A stretch of 64,000 bases of DNA, from NCBI RefSeq assembly GCF_040412425.1, contig NC_089762.1, forward strand, positions 22,082,147 to 22,146,146. The letters run 5' to 3'. This DNA is from Macrobrachium rosenbergii. Taxonomy: Eukaryota > Arthropoda > Malacostraca > Decapoda > Palaemonidae. This document shows positions 1 through 12,617 of the stretch, piece after piece. The position numbers and the translations under genes were made by a program. The notes beneath the pieces were generated by a model, which saw only the letters and a program-made list of their open reading frames with translations, did no database searches and was not told where the DNA came from. The stretch's first letter is position 1. Each line of letters starts with the position of its first letter.

Positions 1-73
1 TTAATGTTATAACTTTCCAGAACTAATTAAAGCATGTGATTTTATAAGGGCAATCGTTGTAGTAACGCATGAA

Positions 74-74
74 A

Positions 75-139
<65 letters not shown>
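74..139 (+). repeat. (ATT)n microsatellite
   Basis: An uninterrupted ATT array of about 22 units. A second, interrupted ATT array follows at 236-270. The ~95 bp between them is clearly GC-richer (CGCCGGCC, GGCGCGC). Confidence 0.95.
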
Positions 140-142
<3 letters not shown>

Positions 143-579
143 TTAGAGAAAATCTCGCCGGCCAATCAACGGCGCGCATCCTTCCTCAGCCAGTCAACGG
201 TCAGCATACAGTCGACCGCCTCGCTGACCATCTCGTATTATTATTATTGATATTATTATTATTATTATTTATTGCTAGTGCCATGTTGTGATATTTCATT
301 TAATCTTACTTTACAGAATGTGGTTTCCTATAATGTTGAACATTGCTAGTCATATATACAGATGCTTAGCATATTCCACGGATTGCGCAGAGCATTAGTA
401 GTATTAATAATGGATGCGACACGCACTATCAAAAACATGACCCGAAAGAAAAGGAGAGTCAGGTATTGTGGCACCAGTACGCAAACAGGTTAATATCAGT
501 TTTCTTCAACTAATACTTGGGCGGAGGAGTGCTGAAGAAAATTTTGTGCAGGAGTTTTACCAGCCTTTATATAGGGATT

Positions 580-786
580 CTTTTTACTGTACCGCCGTTC
601 ATATTCTTTTTCTTCCATTTGACTTTCTACCCTCTCTAACAGTTGTTTCATAGTGCAATTGCGAGGTTTTCCTCCTGTTATGCCTTTCAAACCTTCTTAC
701 TCTCAATTTCCCTTCCAGCGCTGAATGACCTCAAAGGTCCCAGCGCTTGACACTCGGCACAAATTCTATATTCTATTCTGTTCTAT
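580..786 (+). mobile_element. SINE-like element, 3' part (copy 1)
   Basis: It matches the 3' two-thirds of the ~300-bp element repeated in this window: TTCATATTCT..TTCCAT, TTTCATAGTGCAA.TGCGAGG, TTTTCCTCCTGTTA, then CAGCGCTGAATGACCTCA.AGGTCCCAGCGCTTG. It ends in an ATTCT-like pentamer tail (ATTCTATATTCTATTCTGTTCT). The 5' third is missing. Confidence 0.8.
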
Positions 787-1276
787 TTATATGGGAATGA
801 GAGAACAAAATGACCAAAATATATTTAGGTACAAGGAGCGTCCACACTCACAGCGGATAAGTTTAAAACATTTATGTATTCGCTGTTGGCAGTGAGTTGC
901 AAATATATCGACCACAATATTTGCAATGCTATTAGTACCAAGACCAGGGCTGGAGCAAGGTTTGCCGCTGGAAACGAGCCCACAGCTGGAGCACTTCTAT
1001 AAATGGAAGAACTCCAAAACTTTACTTGTCAGTAGAATTAGGGTCGACTTTTCCCCAGTTGTCAGCTTCATAAATAAAGTCAACTAAGCGAATAGAAAAA
1101 TGTTCACAAGTGATTTGAAGTTTACGGCTAAGTTGGAGCTATTTCAGCGGAGGGTGGCAGTTGTACAACTGACTATAGCAAAGGAGGTCATCTTTAAAGC
1201 CGAAGACAACTGAACATCTTGAATCAGCTGCACAGCTTGAAACCAAGTTAGCTGTTAAAGTTCACTACAAAACATG

Positions 1277-1441
1277 TAAAAAAATATAAAAAATATATTT
1301 TTTAAAACACGCTCTTATTAAAATGCACTAAAAAGTGAAAAATAAATCTTTTGAGAAACACCAGGATTTTCTTACAATTAATGATGTATGCAAAAATAAA
1401 AGCGTGGGCGCCAAACATTGAAAGAAGCGCTACAAGAAAAG

Positions 1442-1516
<75 letters not shown>

Positions 1517-1670
1517 GCATTTCCTTCCGTGTTTGGCGCCCACGCTTTTATTTTTGTAGGCATGGTTAAATGTAAGAAAACCCTGGTGCGTCTCAAAAGA
1601 TTTATAAATTTTTAGTACATTTTATTAAAAGCGCGTTTAAATTTTATTTTTTATTTTTTTCTTTTATTTT
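1277..1670. mobile_element. Foldback (palindromic) element 1 with a TA/T-rich core
   Basis: The left arm (about 1303-1441) and right arm (about 1512-1641) are reverse complements with modest mismatches. A clear block is AAAAATAAAAGCGTGGGCGCCAAACA on the left against TGTTTGGCGCCCACGCTTTTATTTTT on the right. The CACCAGG.TTTTCTTACA and AAATCTTTTGAGA blocks are mirrored too. The core is (TA)n at 1444-1494 followed by a T run to 1514. It looks like a foldback MITE; no transposase or confident target duplication was seen. Confidence 0.85.
1444..1514 (+). repeat. (TA)n plus poly-T in the foldback core
   Basis: About 25 TA units run straight into about 20 T, lying between the two palindrome arms. 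Confidence 0.95.
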
Positions 1671-2156
1671 ATGCTCTTTAGTTTTGACAGAAATTGTAAC
1701 GGACTTATGATTGTAGCTAACGAAATTGAGGTCCTGTCGAGCCAAAGATGGTTTGAAAAATCCGAAGAGTTATTTACCGAAGCAAAGAAGTTGTGAAAAA
1801 TCCGAAGTTTCATATAAATCCTGAGATACTGGGCAGGTCACTGTAGGATTACTAGAGGTTACTCCTGATCTACTGATCATGTAAGGTTGTATTGTCACCG
1901 GGATTGAGTAACCATGCAAAATTTCAAGTCCATCGGACGAAGGGAACACATCGGAAATTGAGTTACAAGATTTGACGCTGATGTCAAGCCTGTTTATAAC
2001 TTGAGTGCCATAAACAAGTCTTACCAATTATGTAGCAAAGTGTGAACTATTTCAGCGATAAGGAATCTGTTCGTATACTGCATTTTGGAAACAATTCCTC
2101 GGTGAAAGAACCAAAAACTATCCTTTCATCTAATTGAAAGGTTAATCATTATGAAG

Positions 2157-2158
<2 letters not shown>

Positions 2159-2243
<85 letters not shown>

Positions 2244-2244
2244 T
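2159..2244 (+). repeat. (TC)n-(TG)n compound microsatellite
   Basis: About 37 TC units are followed by about 6 TG units. Confidence 0.95.
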
Positions 2245-3220
2245 TCAGCCCCTAAAGAATTCATTTACCGTCATTTTGACCAAAGTAATTTAGAGCAGTG
2301 CCTGTCATCATTACAACATTAAATCTGGAGAGAAAATATTCGTATTAAACGCTGGGAAAGTTTCATTAGTCCCCACAAAAAAGCGTCTTTGTAATTAAAA
2401 CGTTAAACCTTGACCGTTCATATGAATACATTAACCATACGAGAGAGAATGGCCAAGAAAAATGGGAATAACAGATTTAGTAACTGACACCCATTCCGTA
2501 ATTATTTAGAGTGAAAATATTGTTAAAAAGTAATTGCTGATGAGAATTATATTTCCTGGTGTTAGGACAAAGGATGGTGGATCCGTTATATTAGGTGTTC
2601 GCTGAAACATTCTCACACGGTATTTCAGTTAAACACTACTTCCACGAATCGTGTGTTATATTCTTGTGTGCTTTATCTGATGACGCACCTAGTGGTTTTG
2701 GAGACTGCTCTGAGATCTTGAAAATATTGAAGTTGTGTAAGTTGTTAAGACAGGATCATGTTAGAAAGCATAAAGCGCTTCCGTGTACAACAGCTTAGCG
2801 TATATCAATTTACTCAATTGAGAGAAAGGTAACCCGTTACTCATTGGGAGACTTATTCGTGATACTATATTCATATATCAGAAGAATTCAGGAAAACGTC
2901 TGTTGAAATAGAAACAATTCCTAAAATCTGTAAAGTAGTTTTTACGAACACATTAATACTAAAAACTGTAGGTAATAGTATACAAACTAAGGCAAACCAT
3001 TGGTTAAAGTTGTTGCAAGCCGGTTATTTATTTATTCCTTTTCTTATGTGTTTTTAAACTGTGTCTTCCGATTACGAACAACGCAGCTGGAGAGCTTTAC
3101 CCTCAGGGTTCATTTCATTTGCAAGGGAAATGAAAAAGATCGCTACCAGGCTGGTTTATCTTGCTCTCATATATGACTTATTTCATCCGGAGACGGAAAA
3201 GATTGCACCCTGAAAGTGTC
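2245..3220. other. Single-copy sequence, no gene seen
   Basis: Only short chance reading frames are present. I see no repeat, RNA gene or protein motif. Confidence 0.5.
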
Positions 3221-4035
3221 GCCCAGACTTTCCCTACTTTGTCAAAAGACTCAGACTTTTTACTTTATCAAAAGACTCAGGCTTTTCTTACTTTATCAAA
3301 AGACTCAGGCTTTCATTACTTTATCAGAAGACTGGGGCTTTTCGTACTTTGTCAAAAGGCTCAGGCTTTCCTTACTTTATCAAAAGACTCAGGCTTTCCT
3401 TACTTTATCAAAAGACTCAGGCTTTCCCTACTTTATCAAAAGACTCAGGCTTTCCTTACTTTATCAAAGACTCAGGCTTTCCTTACTTTATCAAAGACTG
3501 GGGCTTTTCAGGCTTTTCAAAGGCTCAGGCTTTCCTACTTTATCAAAGACTCAGGCTTCCTTAATTTATCAAAAGACTCAGGCTTTCCTTACTTTATCAA
3601 AAGGCTCAGGCTTTCCTTACTTTATCAAAAGACTCAGGCTTTACCTACTTTATCAAAAGACTCAGGCTTTCCTTACTTTATCAGAAGACTGGGACTTTTC
3701 GTGATTTTGTCAAAAGGCTCAGGCTTTCCTTACTTTATCAAAAGACTCGGGCTTCCTTAATTTATCAAAAGACTCAGGCTTTCCTTACTTTATCAAAAGA
3801 CTCAGGCTTTCCTTACTTTATCAAAAGACTCAGGCTTTCCCTACTTTACCAAAAGACTCAGGCTTTCCTTACTTTGTCAAAAGACTCAGGCTTTCCCTAC
3901 TTTATCAAAAGACCCAGGTTTTCCTTACTTTGTCAAAAGACTCAGACTTTTCTTACTATATCAAAAGACTCAGACTTTCCTTACTTTATCAAAAGACTCA
4001 GGCTTTCTCTACTTGACCAAAAAACTTGACTAAAA
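3221..4035 (+). repeat. 28-bp minisatellite, ~29 copies
   Basis: The unit is TTTATCAAAAGACTCAGGCTTTCCTTAC or close variants, in direct tandem. Some units have lost one A (TATCAAAGACTC, around 3465-3550), and a variant with GACTGGGGCTTTTC recurs. Because 28 is not a multiple of 3, successive units shift frame; three units make a 28-residue cycle, so long open frames (up to 199 codons) arise from the repeat and do not indicate a gene. Confidence 0.95.
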
Positions 4036-5230
4036 GTCTGGAACGATCTCAGGGCTTAAGAATCGCACCGTGTTGGAAGACCTAACTATAGATGTAGATC
4101 ACGCTTTCTTACGGCTGTGAAATGACGATGTTTTCATTTTTTATAGAAGTATTTCAAACAATACGAGAAAGCCGACTGGACGGGAAACGCGAGTGTCTGT
4201 ATCGAGCCCAGGATAAAAAATAAAAGGTATAGAGATAAGCATCATGTTTAAATAAGAAGTTAAAAGGCGAAGATTATCAAAACCAGTGAAATCAGAGGAT
4301 GGAGAATCACATAGTTAGAGGATAGAAAGAAACAATATGGCTGTATATGATCTCCGATGAGTAAATTACCGCTGGACGGACGCCTGATAGTGAGGAGACT
4401 TCTTTATCTTCACAGTTCTGTGTCGTAAGTAGTTTCCTTGTAATGCCACAGTAACAGTTTCTCACGTAAATGGGAAGAGAGCCATCTTTTGTAAGTCCGG
4501 GTGATGGCTAATCATTTAAAGCCGCCCCTTGCGAGAGTCGATGTGCTCCCAGCGTATTCCAATTACGAACAAGTAAGGCACTTCGATCGCATGGAAGTTG
4601 AGCCGTTACTCGGAACTGACTTGCAGCCCAAGCCACCAATTCCCAATTATAATTCCCGCAACTTTTTAATAGGCAGTCGACCAAGAGCCAAAGAGACTGG
4701 TTTGGAGAATGTTTTGGGATTTCTGCTCGAACTCTGGGGAGCTTGTCAATCACCTGTGTAGGCTCTCATATTCGTATCTTGATCGAGAAGTCGTGGAGTC
4801 TAATTAACACTCATCATTCAGCGCTCGGGTTTTGCCGAGGGTCTCTTGTAGTGAGTTGTGGTGAAGAAACTGTGACAGGCATAGGTGCTGAATGACGCTT
4901 GACACTTCAAGAATTGTGAAGTGATGACCTCTTTTAAATGAATACGCATTTGCCGGTCAAACAATCACTAAAGGAGAAATGCTTTTGGAACCTTGTGGGA
5001 GGTAGTCTCAAGTCTCGAAAATATTTAGGCGTAACTTTGCGGTGAACCAGAACCGAATGATAAGTTGTATTATGTCTCATAAATGATTTAATAACTCATT
5101 AAAATAATTTGGCTTTTAGTTATCTCTTTATTATTTATTTGATGACGAGCTGTTTTATAGTTCAGAATATTCGTATACGGTATTAGATTATGAAATGCGA
5201 TACCAAGTGGAAATGCTGTGCTTGTATGCA
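4036..5230. other. Single-copy sequence, no gene seen
   Basis: Short open frames occur on both strands near 4501-4761, but they oppose one another and show no recognisable motif or splice pattern. Confidence 0.45.

Positions 5231-5232
<2 letters not shown>

Positions 5233-5287
<55 letters not shown>
5233..5287 (+). repeat. (ATT)n microsatellite
   Basis: About 18 ATT units. Confidence 0.95.
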
Positions 5288-5288
<1 letters not shown>

Positions 5289-6723
5289 TAAAAACTTTTT
5301 GTTTTCGTAAAATTTGGCAGGCCACACTGCTATTCATTGCGGCTGTTGTGTATGATGCTTAAAGGTAAAGAAAAGCCGGCAGGATGACACTTTCCAAGTT
5401 GTGTGATTATACGGGAAAGCTTCGCCTTCTTGTCCCAAGAGAAAATTGCTGTTTTTACATTTCCTTTGATGTCGTGTTGTTTGGCTTTCCATTTCTCTGT
5501 TGTAGCAACTTACGCCCTAATCTCGTTCCGTGTTGAACGAAACAAGTAATAAGTAAAAAAGGAAGAAACAAGACTGGGACGTAGCTTCCGGAGAAATAAT
5601 ATATCTGCATCTTTAAAGACTGAAGATGATATGAATCAAAGAAAAAAAATATACTTTTATGGAGACGATTACAAATTCTCAGAATGGAGGGAAAGACCCA
5701 GCACCAGAAGCGGTAATCCGTCGTGATTTTGGAATTCACGAAGTAATTATGGGGTATGGTGGCCCGTTTGATACCCAAACGCCATTAATTTCATTAATAG
5801 ATCCTTCAAGCTTTGTTTTCCTAAAGATAAAATCCGGTTTGATTCATAATTATCATCGTCATCATTACTGTCGTTGCAAACTCTTGTTGTCAGCTTACGA
5901 TTATTTTTATGCTGTCTCCTATCCATTGTTGGCGAAGCAGCTACGTTCCTGAGATACTGCACCATTAGCGTTTGATTACCATTTTATTACACTCGGCCAT
6001 AGAGTAGGAATTGCAATATTCAATGATAATCGAAAATGCCTTTGAATATTTATGAGTCCATCTTAATGGATTTAATACCACAATAATGCCCTCATGAAAT
6101 TCATATATTCATTTTGGCCTTCGGGGCGATTGAAAGCGGAGAAAGGGGAGAATTTAAGAATATTATGGCTTAAATAAAAATGTCTCGAAGTGTACAGTGC
6201 TGGATCCTGATAGAACAGTTCCAAGTGAATTAACTTTTAATTGTTCTGTAAGGGTATTATTATTCTTCCTAACTCATTAAATTTCGAACAACTTTCATCT
6301 CTGAACAATCAACATTTTCGCTTCCGTAATTTAAGTAAATAGTGTTCCAAATGATGTTGATTTTGCATATTTATGCGAAGGTTGTTTTACGAAGAATCGA
6401 GAAAATATTAGATAAAAGTTTGTGTCTTCAATTTCATGCGTGATAATTTTCAAAAGTGGGCATTGCAACGAACATCCGCACTTTCAGCCTTGCATTTTAC
6501 ATTCACTTTCCTTTTATTAACTTTAGCATTATTGTAGAATTATTTTACGTATTACTCACCCAAGAATGGTTCGCAAGCCTTCCATTTTGCGTTCCTTTTA
6601 TTATGCAATTCTCTGGATTCTCGAATAGGACGCAGTTCTTGATACAAATGGTACATATAGCTTTGTTGCAGAAGCTGCCCTCCACAAGTGTTATTTTAGT
6701 AATGTACATTGTTCATTTCACAC
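5288..6723. other. Single-copy AT-rich sequence, no gene seen
   Basis: Nothing beyond short chance reading frames was recognised. Confidence 0.45.
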
Positions 6724-6961
<238 letters not shown>

Positions 6962-8214
6962 TACGCTTGTCTGCACAATCTTTCCTTTATATTCTTGAAG
7001 TGCTGATTCGCCTGTGGAGTCTATAACTTAGTAGTGGCAACACTTCCAATATGCCAGCATTTCTTCCAGTCTTCAAGGCTCAAGCCTGAAAGGGATAAAC
7101 AAAAAACTGCTGCTATGCTGCTATATTTTTTATTCCAAAACCGACAGCTGTTTCAGCCAGAAATTTATAGATGCCACATGTGAGTACCTGATTGCGTATC
7201 GGCATTTCTTTCCAGAGCCTTTGTCAGTTGGTGTGCTCATACTGATGTTTTGTGGATTCTCAGAATATTTAAAAATTCTCACTGACTATAACTGCAGTAG
7301 TAGTGTCTTCCTGGCCATTACATCATTGATGTATTTCCGGGTCTTTTGCTGACTATCGAAAAGTAAAGTAAAACAATGCTATAATTGTTTTGAAGTCATA
7401 CCGTCACGTGATAAAACTGATAATGATGATTTTAATAGTCGGGGTTTGGAGAACTAAAGAGATTAATAGCTCCTGTAGCTGGCCATGTTTATGCTTGATA
7501 GCTTTGCTCCCTCTCTTTGTAAACTTGCCTCTATTTATTTTATTTAATTATTCTTGTCTCTTATTGTTGATAAGTTATTTACTTCTTTTTCTATCGTTAA
7601 TAAGATATTTACTTACTTCTCTGTTGATAAGATATTGACTTCCTTCTCTATCGTTGACAAGATATTTACTTCCTTTTCTGTCATTGATAGGATATTTACT
7701 TCCTTTTCTATCATTGGTATTTTATTTACTTCTTTTTCTATCGTTGATAAGATATTTACTTCCTTATCTATCGTTGATAAGATATTTGTTCCTTTTCTTT
7801 GGTTGATAAGATATTTACTTCCTTTTCTATCGTTGATAAGATATTTACTTCCGTTTCTATCGTTGATAAGATATTTACTTCCGTTTCTATCGTTGTTAAG
7901 ATATTTACTTCCGTTTCTATCGATGGTAAGATATTTACTTCCTTTTGTATCGTTGACAAGATTTTTATTTTTTTATTTGATAACGTTGAAAACATTTTAA
8001 AAACTTCCAAATTTTTCTATCGTTGACAAGATAAAAGGAAACTCCTACGGAAATCATTAACAAGATCAATGGATTTACTTCCTTTTCTATCGTTGACAAG
8101 ATATTTACTTCCTTTTCTATCGTTGATAAGATATTTACTTCCTTTTCTGTCGTTAATAAGATATTTACTTCCTTTTCTATTGGTGATAAGATATTTACTT
8201 CCTTTTCTATCGTT

Positions 8215-8460
8215 AATGAGATATTTACTTCCTTTTATATTTTTTATAAGATATTTACTTCCTTTTTTATCATTGATAAGATATTTACTTCCTTTTCTAT
8301 CCTTAATAAGATATTTACTTCCTTTTCTATCGTTAATGAGATATTTACTTCCTTTTATATTTTTTATAAGATATTTACTTCCTTTTTTATCATTGATAAG
8401 ATATTTACTTCCTTTTCTATCCTTAATAAGATATTTACTTCCTTTTCTATTGGTGATAAG
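8215..8460 (+). repeat. 120-bp higher-order duplication inside the 30-bp array
   Basis: The block 8221-8340 is repeated at 8341-8460 with near identity, including the rare variants CCTTTTATATTTTTTATAAG and CTATCCTTAATAAG. Four 30-bp units were therefore copied as one block. Parts recur near 8620-8700. Confidence 0.9.
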
Positions 8461-9270
8461 ATATTTACTTCCTTTTCTATTGGTGATAAGATATTTACTT
8501 CCTTTTCTATTGGTGATAAGATATTTACTTCCTTTTCTATCGTTAATGAGATATTACTTCCTTTTCTATCGTTGATAAGATATTTACTTCCTTTTCTATT
8601 GTTTGTAAGATATTTACTTCCTTTTTTTATCATTGATAAGATATTTACTTCCTTTTCTATCCTTAATAAGATATTTACTTCCTTTTCTATCGTTAATGAG
8701 ATATTACTTCCTTTTCTATAGTTGGTAAGATATTTTCTTAATTTTCTTTAATTAATAAGATATTTACTTCTATTTTTATCTTTTATAAGATATTTACATC
8801 CATTTCTATCGTTAATAAGATATTTACTTCCTTATCTATCGTTAATAAGTTATTTACTTCCTTTTCTACTGTTGATAAGATATTTACTTCCTTTTCTATT
8901 GTTAATAAAGTATTTACTTCCTTTTGTATCTTTGATGATATATTTACTTCCTTTTCTATCGTTAATATTTACTTCCTTTTCTATAGTTGACAAGATCTTT
9001 ATTTCCTTTTTTACCGTTGACAAGATATTTACTTCCTTTTCTATCATTGACAATATATTTACTTCCTTTTCAATCTCTGATAAGATATTTGCTTCCTTTT
9101 CTATTGTTAATAAGATATTCACTTTATTTTCAGTCGTTAATAAGATATTTGCATTTTTTTCATATGTTGATAAGATATTTACTTCCTTTTCTATTGTTAA
9201 TAAGATATTCACTTTATTTTCAGTCGTTAATAAGATATTTGCATTTTTTTTCATGTGTTGATAAGATATT

Positions 9271-9560
9271 TACTTCCTTTTGTATTGTTAATAAGACATT
9301 TATTTCCTATTCTATCGCTGATAAGATATTAACTTCCTTTTCAGTCAGTGATAAAATATTTACTTTCTTTTCAGTCGTTAATAAGATATTTGCATCGTTT
9401 TTAGTCGTTGATAAGATATTTACTTCCTTTTGTATTGTTAATAAGACATTTATTTCCTATTCTATCGCTGATAAGATATTAACTTCCTTTTCAATCAGTG
9501 ATAAAATATTTACTTTCTTTTCAGTCGTTGATAAGATATTTGCATCGTTTTTAGTCGTTG
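9271..9560 (+). repeat. 150-bp higher-order duplication inside the 30-bp array
   Basis: The block starting TACTTCCTTTTGTATTGTTA at 9271 recurs at 9421 with very few differences. It carries the rare variants AATAAGACATTTATTTCC and GCATCGTTTTTAGTCG. A 90-bp block (TTCACTTTATTTTCAGTCG..GCATTTTTTTCAT) is likewise duplicated at about 9119 and 9209. Confidence 0.9.
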
Positions 9561-11010
9561 ATAAGATATTTACTTCCTTTTCTACTGTTGATAAGATATT
9601 TATTTCCTTTTCTATTGTTGATAAGATATTTATTTCCTTTTCTATTGTTGATAAGATATTTACTTACTTTTCAGTCATTGGTAAAATATTTACTTTCTTT
9701 TCTGTTGTTAATGTTATATTTACTTCTTTTTCAGTCGGTGATAAGATGTTTACTTCCTTTTCTATCTTTGATAAGATAATTACTCCCTTACCTATCGTTT
9801 ATAAGATATTTACTTTTCTATCGATCATAAGATATTTACTTCTGCTCCAGTCGTTGGTAAGATATTTACTTTTTTTCTATTACTAATAAGATCTGTTTCT
9901 ATCATTGATAAGATATTTACTTACTTTTCTATCGTTGATAAGATATTTACTTCCTTTTCTATGCTTATAAGATATTTACTTAAGCTTAAGTTGTTGATAA
10001 GATATTTACTTCCTTTACTATTTTTAATAAGATATTTACTTCTTTTTCAGTCGTTGACAAGATATTTACTTCCTTTTAGATAGTTGTTAAGATATTTTCT
10101 TCCGTTTCTATTGTTTATAAGATATTTACTTCCTTTTCTGTGGTTGATAAGATATTTCTTTTTCTATATTTTATAAGATATTTACTTCCTTTTCAGTCAC
10201 TGATAAGATATTTACTTCCTTTTCTAGCATTGATAAGATATTTATTTTCTTTTCTATTGTTGATAAGATATTTGCTTCCTTTTCTATTGTTGATAAGATA
10301 TTGACTTCCTTTTCAGTAGTTGATAAGATATTGACTTCCTTATCTATCGTTGATAAGGTATTTACTTACTTTTCTGTCGTTAATAAGATATTTACTCTCT
10401 TTTTTACCGGTAATATGTTCTTTACTGCCTTTTTTATGATTAATAAGATATTTACTTCCTTTTCTATCTTTAATGAGAGATTTACTTCCTTTTCTATCTT
10501 AATAAGATATCTACTTCCTTTTCTATCGTTGGTAAGATATTTATTTCCTTTTCTATCGTTGGTAAGATATTTATTTCCTTTTCTATCGATGATAAGATAT
10601 TTACTTCCTTTCCTATCGTTAATAAGTTATTTACTTCCTTTTCTGTCATTGATAAGATATTTACTTCCATTTCTGTCGTTAATAAGATATTTACTTTATT
10701 TTCAGTCGATAAAATATTTACTTCCTCTTCTATTTTTAATAAGATATTTACTTAATTTTCTATTGTTGAGATGACGTTTACTTCCTTATCAGATATTTAC
10801 TTCCTTTTCTATCTTTGATAAGATACTTACTTCCTTTACAGTCGTTGATAAGATTTTTACTTCGTTTTCTATCGTTGATAGGATATTTTTTCCTTTTCTA
10901 TTGTTGATAAGATATTTAATTCTTTTTCAGTCGTTGATAAGATATTTACTTTTCTACCGTTGATAAGATATATACTAACTTTTCAATTGCTGATAAGATA
11001 TTCATTTCTT

Positions 11011-11858
11011 TTCCCATTCCTGTTTATGTTTCTCTTAGTTAGTTGCCCTGCTCATTATTTTCATCTCAACTAATGACTTTCTTCTCTTTAGTTATTTTCC
11101 TATTCATGTATCTTCTTTTAAAACAACCGTTCTTATCATTTTTATCGCCCCTTTCTATCCTCTGTTCCTTACACTTGTTTCCCTTCCATTTTCCTGTATA
11201 CATCCTGGATTCTGTTTGATGAAAATGTAATCGTCCTCTAACATCCTCAGAATACTTGTGACTTTTCTTCGAAAACCTGCATAGTCAGATCACTAAATCA
11301 TTTTCTGAAATTTATATATGTTTTGACTGGGATTGATTGGTTGGACCTCTTCTCTTATCTTCTTTAAAAAGATTTTTATTAGCCTCATTCATACCTTTAT
11401 AAGACAGTTATGTTTTATCTGCCCTTTTCCTCGTCTCCATTTTTCGACGTCCTTATCTTCTCTGGCACATCTCATCCTAAATATTTTCGGGTATTATTTT
11501 GAACACGATACCAGTGAACTGAAGGATAGTTCCTCACTTTCCCAGTATCCCACTTCTTACAATTTCATCTATTGAAGCCAACGGTTCTGAAATGATCTGG
11601 CGAGGTTATTGCTTTTTTCCCACTTGCCAAACATTGACATTTTCTCCCTGCATTCGTTCTCTTTGATTTCTTCTTCCTTCTCTTGTTTCCGTTTGGCCTA
11701 CCAGGTTCTGTACGAACGCGCCTAAATATTCTTTTTCATTTGCCTGGTGGGATGCATATAAATTTTTATTCTTCACTAACTTTTAAGTAATGCAGTCTTG
11801 TTGTTTCGATGAATAATTGGTGTTCCGTTATACACATCTGCAAGTTATGCATACACAC

Positions 11859-11861
<3 letters not shown>
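11011..11861. other. Pyrimidine-rich sequence after the satellite, no gene seen
   Basis: The T/C bias of the array continues without the 30-bp period. It may be eroded array or ordinary sequence. No gene was recognised. Confidence 0.4.
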
Positions 11862-11907
<46 letters not shown>

Positions 11908-11936
11908 TTTATATATATATATTTTATATGTATATG

Positions 11937-12020
<84 letters not shown>
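11862..12020 (+). repeat. (TA)n microsatellite, two blocks
   Basis: TA runs at 11862-11899 and 11939-12020 are separated by an imperfect TATATTTT/TATG stretch. Confidence 0.95.
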
Positions 12021-12021
<1 letters not shown>

Positions 12022-12581
12022 CCACTACTTCATATGCACTCATTCACAAACACTTTCATTAAACCTTTGAAGTTTGTTATTCAGTCTTTCTTTCATTTGG
12101 GCTCATCCGTTTCCTTATGCACAGTTTTCCTTCCCCTTTCCCACCTCCCGCCTATCCAGCAGCGATGTGGGAGGCAGCCAGCGTTCGTCGTATGAAAATG
12201 AAGACTGATGAGACTTGGAAAACTTACTTCTTTTCCGTGCTAGAAACAGAGGGCTAACACGATTTATCTTCTCATTTCAGTGTGTTTGCGTCTCCATCAC
12301 GAAGCATCACGTCAAAAATGTGTTCTTTGCATAGCAACTGCCAAAAATTGAAAGGTATGTGCCACTTTTTTTAAGTATCTTTTATGCCAGAGATTTTAAT
12401 CTCTTGGATAAACTTCCCAAGTGGACTTCTGATACCAAACGAAGGAAATGTTTTGAGATAAAATGGAAGTTTTAAGGTAGGATTCGGGAGAGTTGGGAGG
12501 TACAGTTTGCGATAAAAGAATGGACAGTTAGGTTAGTGTTTTGAGGAGGAAAATGTTTTGGTATAAAATTTAAGATTTTTC

Positions 12582-12617
<36 letters not shown>

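Larger units (their letters stand above)
7555..11010 (+). repeat. 30-bp satellite-like array, ~115 copies, with a GATA motif in each unit
   Basis: The consensus unit is GATAAGATATTTACTTCCTTTTCTATCGTT. About 3.45 kb is almost continuous, with unit variants (TCAGTCGTT, TATTGGT, TATCCTTAA) and only local loss of register, for example near 7960-8060 and 8930-9000. The plus strand is strongly T-rich. The join of adjacent units creates (T)TGATAAGATA, a match to the WGATAR GATA-factor consensus, every 30 bp. Thirty bases equal ten codons, so several frames on both strands stay open (up to 299 codons at 8987-9886, with ten-residue repeats such as DKIFTSFSIV). Competing frames on both strands argue against coding. 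Confidence 0.97.

Noticed and set aside
3161..3760. 199-codon open frame
   Set aside because: It arises from the 28-bp minisatellite cycling through three frames; overlapping frames are equally open.
8987..9886. 299-codon open frame with a ten-residue repeat (DKIFTSFSIV type)
   Set aside because: It is the direct product of the 30-bp array. Other frames and the opposite strand are also open over long stretches, and there is no splice or start context.
7555..11010. CRISPR-like direct repeat array
   Set aside because: The 30-bp units are contiguous without spacers and the sequence is eukaryotic.
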